NCBI RefSeq assembly: GCF_000682775.1 | Contig: NZ_AWFI01000017.1 | Coordinates: 124,001 to 188,000 of the forward strand | Direction of reading: 5' to 3' | DNA: 64,000 bases | Source of the DNA: Hyphomonas sp. L-53-1-40 | Lineage (GTDB): Bacteria; Pseudomonadota; Alphaproteobacteria; Caulobacterales; Hyphomonadaceae | In this document: positions 60,498 to 64,000 of the stretch, one piece after another | How positions within the stretch are numbered: the stretch's first letter is position 1 | Layout of the letters: the number at the start of each line of letters is the position of its first letter | The notes under the pieces: model-generated | What the model was told of the DNA's origin: nothing | Database searches by the model: none | What the model saw: the letters and a program-made list of their open reading frames with translations, nothing else | Made by a program: the position numbers and the translations under genes

Positions 60498-61250
60498 ATG
60501 AAAGCGATGATCGTAGTAGTCTTGATTGGCCTCACCTTGTTTGAGACGGGGCCCGCAAATGCGCTGGACGGCCAGTCTTGCGAGGGGGCCGAAGAGACAG
60601 CCTGCATGCTCGACGCGATATGGTCAGCTGCCTCTGTTCTGCCGTCAGACAAACAGACTCGGTTGGCGCGGCCCTTTCTGGAAGTCGTTTCCATGAGCCG
60701 TGATGTTGCGTTGAAACGCGCTTGGAGATCTCGACTCGCGGTGCCTGAGCCGCGCCAAACGACTGATACGCCTTATGCGACGGAGAAAGCCCGGATGGCG
60801 CTGGCCGAGGGCGACTGGGATGCTTTTCTCCGGGATGCCCGTTCTGGAGGGCGCCCCTTCAATATTGGCAGGCCCGAGATCATGGCCGCCGGTGCGCGTC
60901 TGGCTCCGAATGAGACGGTACGACGCCGCGTGATCGAGACAATGTACGAGCTGGCTGGGCCACGCCAGCGCGCGTCCGGGCTCGACCGGTCGTTCGAACA
61001 GGCAGACTTCGGATATGCGCTGGCTGAACTTGCCATGGAGGCCTGCGACTTGGCGGAGTTTGATCGCGCGGTCGCGCTGACGGCGGATCCGGACTCGCTG
61101 CGCTATGCGTTGTGGCGACATCGGATTACGGGAAATGCAGGTGTCCTGGCCAGTCGTATCCGGCGTGAGGCGGATGCAGATGACACCCACCATGTTCGTA
61201 CCGCGCTGGAGGGCTATGGTGCCATCCTTCAGAGAGGTTATTGCGCCTAG
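60498..61250 (+). CDS. uncharacterised exported protein
   Basis: A 250-residue protein with signal peptide (MKAMIVVVLIGLTLFETGPANA, 1-22). The mature chain is largely helical, in repeating pairs such as EKARMALAEGDWDAFLRDA, FGYALAELAMEACDLAEFDRAVALTAD, suggesting TPR-like repeats. One early pair of cysteines (SCEGAEETAC) could form a disulfide. No specific family was recognised. It precedes an MscS gene by 35 bases. Confidence 0.65.
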   Translation: MKAMIVVVLIGLTLFETGPANALDGQSCEGAEETACMLDAIWSAASVLPSDKQTRLARPFLEVVSMSRDVALKRAWRSRLAVPEPRQTTDTPYATEKARMALAEGDWDAFLRDARSGGRPFNIGRPEIMAAGARLAPNETVRRRVIETMYELAGPRQRASGLDRSFEQADFGYALAELAMEACDLAEFDRAVALTADPDSLRYALWRHRITGNAGVLASRIRREADADDTHHVRTALEGYGAILQRGYCA

Positions 61251-61285
61251 CGGGAACTCGAGGCTTGTCAGCGCGTTGAAAGCCC

Positions 61286-62191
61286 ATGGAATTTACTCCC
61301 ATTGAGGATTTGAAGACTGAAGTCGAAAGCATGGCTTCCGCCTTCTTTAAAAGCCTGCCGAACCTGACCATTGCGTTGGCGATACTCGTCGTGACGCTGA
61401 TCGCGGGTCGCGTCGTGCGGGCTATCGTATCCGCTGCCATGACGCGCGCTCATGTGCGCGACGCGCTAATCACGCTGGCACGAAATCTCATTTCCATTGC
61501 CGCGTGGATTGTCGGCGTCGCCATCGCGATGACGGTCATCTTTCCGTCTGTGTCTCCCTCCGACATTATTGCCGGCCTTGGATTGACCTCCGTGGCGATC
61601 GGCTTCGCGTTCAAGGATGTCTTCGAGAATTTTCTCGCTGGCGTCATTATCCTTGGCCGGGAAAAGCTGCGCATTGGCGACGTGATCGAGTGCGAGGACG
61701 TCTACGGTCGGGTAGAAAACATTCTCATCCGCGAAACTCATGTGCGAGAGACCGACGGCGAATTGGTGATCGTACCAAATTCCTATCTCTTCAAGAACCC
61801 GGTGAATATTGAGACAGATCGCGGGTTGAAACGTCAGGAACTGGTTGTTGGCGTCGATTACGACACCGATATGCGTCAGGCGAAAGCCGTCCTGCAAGAG
61901 GCGCTTGAGGCTTGCGAGACCGTAAAACAATCCGAGACCAAGGACGTGCAATGCGTCTCCTTCGGCGGCTCCTCAATAGACTTCAAGCTGCTCTGGTGGT
62001 CCGGCAGCCGCCCGGCAGAGCAACGGGAAACTTATGATGAAGTCGCCTTTGCTGTGAAGGACGCACTGGATGAAGCTGGAATTACCATCCCGTTCCCGCA
62101 ATCGACCCTGTCTTTCCGAGAAGAGTCTGTGCCGATCCCGTTGAGGACAATGCGAGACAAAAAACAGGTGACATCGAACGAGGACAGCTGA
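61286..62191 (+). CDS. MscS family mechanosensitive channel
   Basis: A 301-residue MscS-type protein: membrane helices at about 24-48, 63-85 and 90-112 with the pore helix IIAGLGLTSVAIGFAFKDVFENFLAGVIIL. The beta domain has IGDVIECEDVYGRVENILIRETHVRETDG and VIVPNSYLFKNPVNI, and the C-terminal vestibule AGITIPFPQSTL. The pattern is nearer the YnaI/YbdG-like or small MscS type than the gene at 10291. The partner DUF2270 gene follows after 55 bases. Confidence 0.9.
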   Translation: MEFTPIEDLKTEVESMASAFFKSLPNLTIALAILVVTLIAGRVVRAIVSAAMTRAHVRDALITLARNLISIAAWIVGVAIAMTVIFPSVSPSDIIAGLGLTSVAIGFAFKDVFENFLAGVIILGREKLRIGDVIECEDVYGRVENILIRETHVRETDGELVIVPNSYLFKNPVNIETDRGLKRQELVVGVDYDTDMRQAKAVLQEALEACETVKQSETKDVQCVSFGGSSIDFKLLWWSGSRPAEQRETYDEVAFAVKDALDEAGITIPFPQSTLSFREESVPIPLRTMRDKKQVTSNEDS

Positions 62192-62246
62192 GTCCGGGGC
62201 GCTTTGCCTCTTGGCGAGGCGGAGACTCCCGCCATAGAATGCCAAA

Positions 62247-62999
62247 ATGAGCGATATCGAATTCTCCGAAGATCCGGACGGCGACCCGCCAGAAGCTATT
62301 GTTGGCAGCAAGGAGGTCGGCGCGTTGGCGCATCTCTATCGCGCCGAAGTCTATCGCTCGACCATTTGGCGACAACGTCTCGACCAGACCACCAATTGGG
62401 CCGTGATCTCCACCGGCATCGGTCTATCCGTCTCATTTGCCAGTGATCGTGCCTCGCCCTTTCCGATCGTACTCGTCGGCGCATTGTGCATCATGTTCCT
62501 GATACTCGAGGCGCGTCGCTACCGTTTCTTCTATGTGTGGCGCTTCCGGGCGCGTGTGCTTGAGATCGCGTTTTACGTACCGATGTTGCGCGGGGAAGGG
62601 GCTCGCATTCCGCTCGACCGGGGCACGGCGCTGTCGGATGATTACGAAAAGCCGCAATACCGAATATCAATGCCCCGCGCGATCGGGCGGCGTCTGCGCC
62701 GTAATTATGGCTGGATCTTCGCCATTCAGGGCGCAGCCTATTTCGCCAAAATCGCCATCCACCCCACGGATGTGCTGACGCTCGGCGAGTTCGTGCGCCG
62801 TGCGCATATCGGACCTATTCCGGGACTTGTCTCAATCGTCTTCGGACTGGCCTTCCACGCGGCCTGGATGACGCTTGCATGGAAAACCTGGTTCGACGAA
62901 CGTCAGGACAAGACCAAGATGGCCGACTTCCTGAAAAGCCGCGAAGACGTGAACCGCCGGGCAAAGGCCCAACCCCTCGGCGATATCACGCAGGACTAG
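62247..62999 (+). CDS. DUF2270 family membrane protein
   Basis: A 250-residue protein with the DUF2270 opening, AHLYRAEVYRSTIWRQRLDQTTNWAV, then two close membrane helices (about 50-90, with LVGALCIMFLILEARRYRFFYVWRFRARVLE) and two more (about 150-175 and 190-215). It has no known function. The gene follows mscS on the same strand, which may be chance or an operon. Confidence 0.87.
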   Translation: MSDIEFSEDPDGDPPEAIVGSKEVGALAHLYRAEVYRSTIWRQRLDQTTNWAVISTGIGLSVSFASDRASPFPIVLVGALCIMFLILEARRYRFFYVWRFRARVLEIAFYVPMLRGEGARIPLDRGTALSDDYEKPQYRISMPRAIGRRLRRNYGWIFAIQGAAYFAKIAIHPTDVLTLGEFVRRAHIGPIPGLVSIVFGLAFHAAWMTLAWKTWFDERQDKTKMADFLKSREDVNRRAKAQPLGDITQD

Positions 63000-63044
63000 A
63001 TGCGTCGCTTTCTCGTCATGGGACGTCCCAGCCTAACATGCCGA

Positions 63045-63779
63045 TCACACGATGAGCTCGTTACCCTCCAGTGACAGTGGGAACTTGTCCTTTGATAGCA
63101 GTTTGAAACGTTTGCCAGTGATTGTTGCCGCGCGCATCCGGTCGCAACGGAATGTGCGCGGTGAATCGCGCATATGGTCGAACGCAACAACGTACCAGAC
63201 CGGATATTTCAGCAAGAGATAGTGCGGATCAATCAGTCGCTTAGAGGTTACGCCATCTTCTCGCTGGTATCCTATTTCCAGCGTTTCCTGATCAACGAAC
63301 GCTTGATGCAGAGCGTGAACGACAGCTTTCGGTGGAGCGGTGACACTTGCTTGGACGTAAGTCGATGCCGTGACACCCACTAGGATTCTGGATTTGAGGC
63401 GGTCTATATCCTCGCGCTTTGCAGGTGAGAAAGAGGCTACCAGTTGCCGCCTGACCGAGTCGAGATTTGCCAGAAACATGGGTGAGTTCATCCGCTCTGC
63501 GACGGCTATACTAATCAACAGGTCGACGGCCTCAATATATGTGAGGTTTATCCGGCCGACACCCCATTCTCGGTTTAGGCGCACTCCACCGCCACGCCCT
63601 CGGTCTGCGTCAATCTGCATGCCTTGGTCCCGCATGAGGGACAGGTCCCGCGTTATGGTTCGCTCGCTCACCCCGTGTTGGTGGGCCAGGTCTTTGACCG
63701 TGCAGTGCGCATTCTGCTTCAAATGTACGGCCAGTAACTCCAACCGTCGCAGTCGATTCGTCGCGTTCGTTCTCACCAT
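63045..63779 (-). CDS. WYL-domain transcriptional regulator (HTH_11/DeoR-type head)
   Basis: A 244-residue regulator: N-terminal helix-turn-helix (about 8-60, RRLELLAVHLKQNAHCTVKDLAHQHGVSERTITRDLSLMRDQGM, then the wing GRGGGVRLN), and a WYL ligand-binding domain (about 130-235: IGYQREDG, YLLLKYPVWYVVAFDHMRDSPRTFRCDRM). WYL regulators respond to nucleic acid or small ligands. It is divergent from a VOC gene (start 63880). Autoregulation is suggested by the palindrome at 63784-63810. Confidence 0.88.
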   Translation of the reverse strand: MVRTNATNRLRRLELLAVHLKQNAHCTVKDLAHQHGVSERTITRDLSLMRDQGMQIDADRGRGGGVRLNREWGVGRINLTYIEAVDLLISIAVAERMNSPMFLANLDSVRRQLVASFSPAKREDIDRLKSRILVGVTASTYVQASVTAPPKAVVHALHQAFVDQETLEIGYQREDGVTSKRLIDPHYLLLKYPVWYVVAFDHMRDSPRTFRCDRMRAATITGKRFKLLSKDKFPLSLEGNELIV

Positions 63780-63783
63780 AAAA

Positions 63784-63810
63784 GAAATACGACATAAAGT
63801 GTCGCGTTTC
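63784..63810. promoter_or_regulatory. 27-bp palindrome between WYL regulator and VOC gene
   Basis: GAAA-TA-CGACA-TAAAG-TGTCG-CG-TTTC: 5- and 4-base arms symmetrical around TAAAG. It ends 4 bases before the regulator's start codon, so a bound regulator would repress its own gene; it could also act on the VOC gene. Confidence 0.65.
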
Positions 63811-63879
63811 TCAATAGGAGGGGTTCAACACGAACCGCAAGCAAAGTCGCCACAAGTTAGGTGTAGAGGAGATCGCAAC

Positions 63880-64000
63880 ATGAAGATGAACTATTTCGTC
63901 GTCGGAACAAATGACGTGTCCGCTTCCATGGGTTTTTACGGGTCTCTTTTTGAGGGGGCCGGTCTGAACCAGTTTTCCCCGGCAGACAGGATGACTTATT
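63880..64000 (+). CDS. VOC (glyoxalase/bleomycin-resistance) family protein, partial
   Basis: The window ends inside this gene after 40 codons. The start MKMNYFVVGTNDVSASMGFYGSLFEGAGL has the VOC opening strand and helix (DVSASMGFYGSLF). A GGAG ribosome site precedes the ATG. Such proteins are metal-dependent isomerases, dioxygenases or binding proteins; the function cannot be told from the fragment. It is divergent from the WYL regulator. Confidence 0.75.
   Translation, partial: MKMNYFVVGTNDVSASMGFYGSLFEGAGLNQFSPADRMTY

Noticed and set aside
1-64000. Mobile elements, CRISPR arrays, defence islands, phage genes
   Set aside because: No transposase, integrase, recombinase, spaced direct repeats or phage structural gene was found; intergenic spaces are short and gene content is core-like.

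Overview
The window looks like a piece of an alphaproteobacterial chromosome of moderately high GC content (judged by eye, not computed). The best fit is the Hyphomonadaceae/Caulobacterales side of the class. Supporting signs are an UrcA-family secreted protein, a DUF1489 protein, a Fur lacking the C-terminal cysteine cluster, LpxR-type outer-membrane proteins, many lipoproteins, and the block glnD-murJ-trpS ... nfu ... tsaB-rimI ... fur, an arrangement common in this class. I found no rRNA, tRNA, CRISPR array, insertion sequence, integrase or phage gene. This is ordinary, densely packed chromosome.

Layout. 0-4 kb: two LpxR/DUF2219-type envelope genes and an exported SdsA-like alkyl sulfatase; the first and third carry an apparent one-base frameshift. 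4-9 kb: an exported alpha/beta hydrolase, class Ia nrdB behind an NrdR-box-like site, urcA, AMP nucleosidase and a SYLF lipoprotein. 9-12 kb: a short-chain dehydrogenase, an MscS channel and a tyrosine phosphatase. 12-20 kb: information-processing genes dnaX, ybaB, rmuC, def, fmt, an acetyltransferase and truA, interrupted by a glycosyltransferase and a lipoprotein. 20-25 kb: acyl-CoA dehydrogenase with a coupled EthD-domain gene, a BON-MscS channel, and methionine gamma-lyase divergent from an Lrp-type regulator. 25-37 kb: glnD, murJ (frameshifted), trpS, a PCu(A)C copper chaperone, a DUF2333-like protein, nfu, a RutE-like reductase, tsaB-rimI, a Tat-lipoprotein dienelactone hydrolase and fur. 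37-49 kb: DUF1489, a lipoprotein hydrolase divergent from kynureninase plus a TauE/SafE permease, the DUF3604-parvulin-HupE operon, a universal stress protein, a leucine-dehydrogenase-type enzyme and TrkH. 48-64 kb: a large acidic disordered protein, a thioredoxin-like lipoprotein, a thiolase, a GmhB-like phosphatase, an MFS exporter, LemA-DUF2207, a CoxE-type VWA protein, an ArsR-SRPBCC pair, a third MscS, DUF2270, a WYL regulator and the start of a VOC gene.

How the genes work together. Several local circuits can be read directly: NrdR site to nrdB; an Lrp-type regulator to methionine gamma-lyase across an inverted repeat; an ArsR-type repressor with two GAAAC-N6-GTTTC sites, one exactly filling its own promoter spacer; and a WYL regulator divergent from a VOC gene across a 27-bp palindrome. 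Translational coupling by overlapping stop/start codons occurs at fmt/GNAT, acd/ethD, tsaB/rimI, kynU/tauE, parvulin/hupE and arsR/SRPBCC.

The best candidates for undescribed biology are the compact DUF3604 - membrane parvulin - HupE/UreJ operon (a possible envelope metal-enzyme system) and the 564-residue acidic disordered protein with a small folded head and a distinctive C-terminal RFNPWN peptide. Three apparent single-base frameshifts, one of them in the normally essential murJ, suggest residual sequence errors rather than real gene decay.
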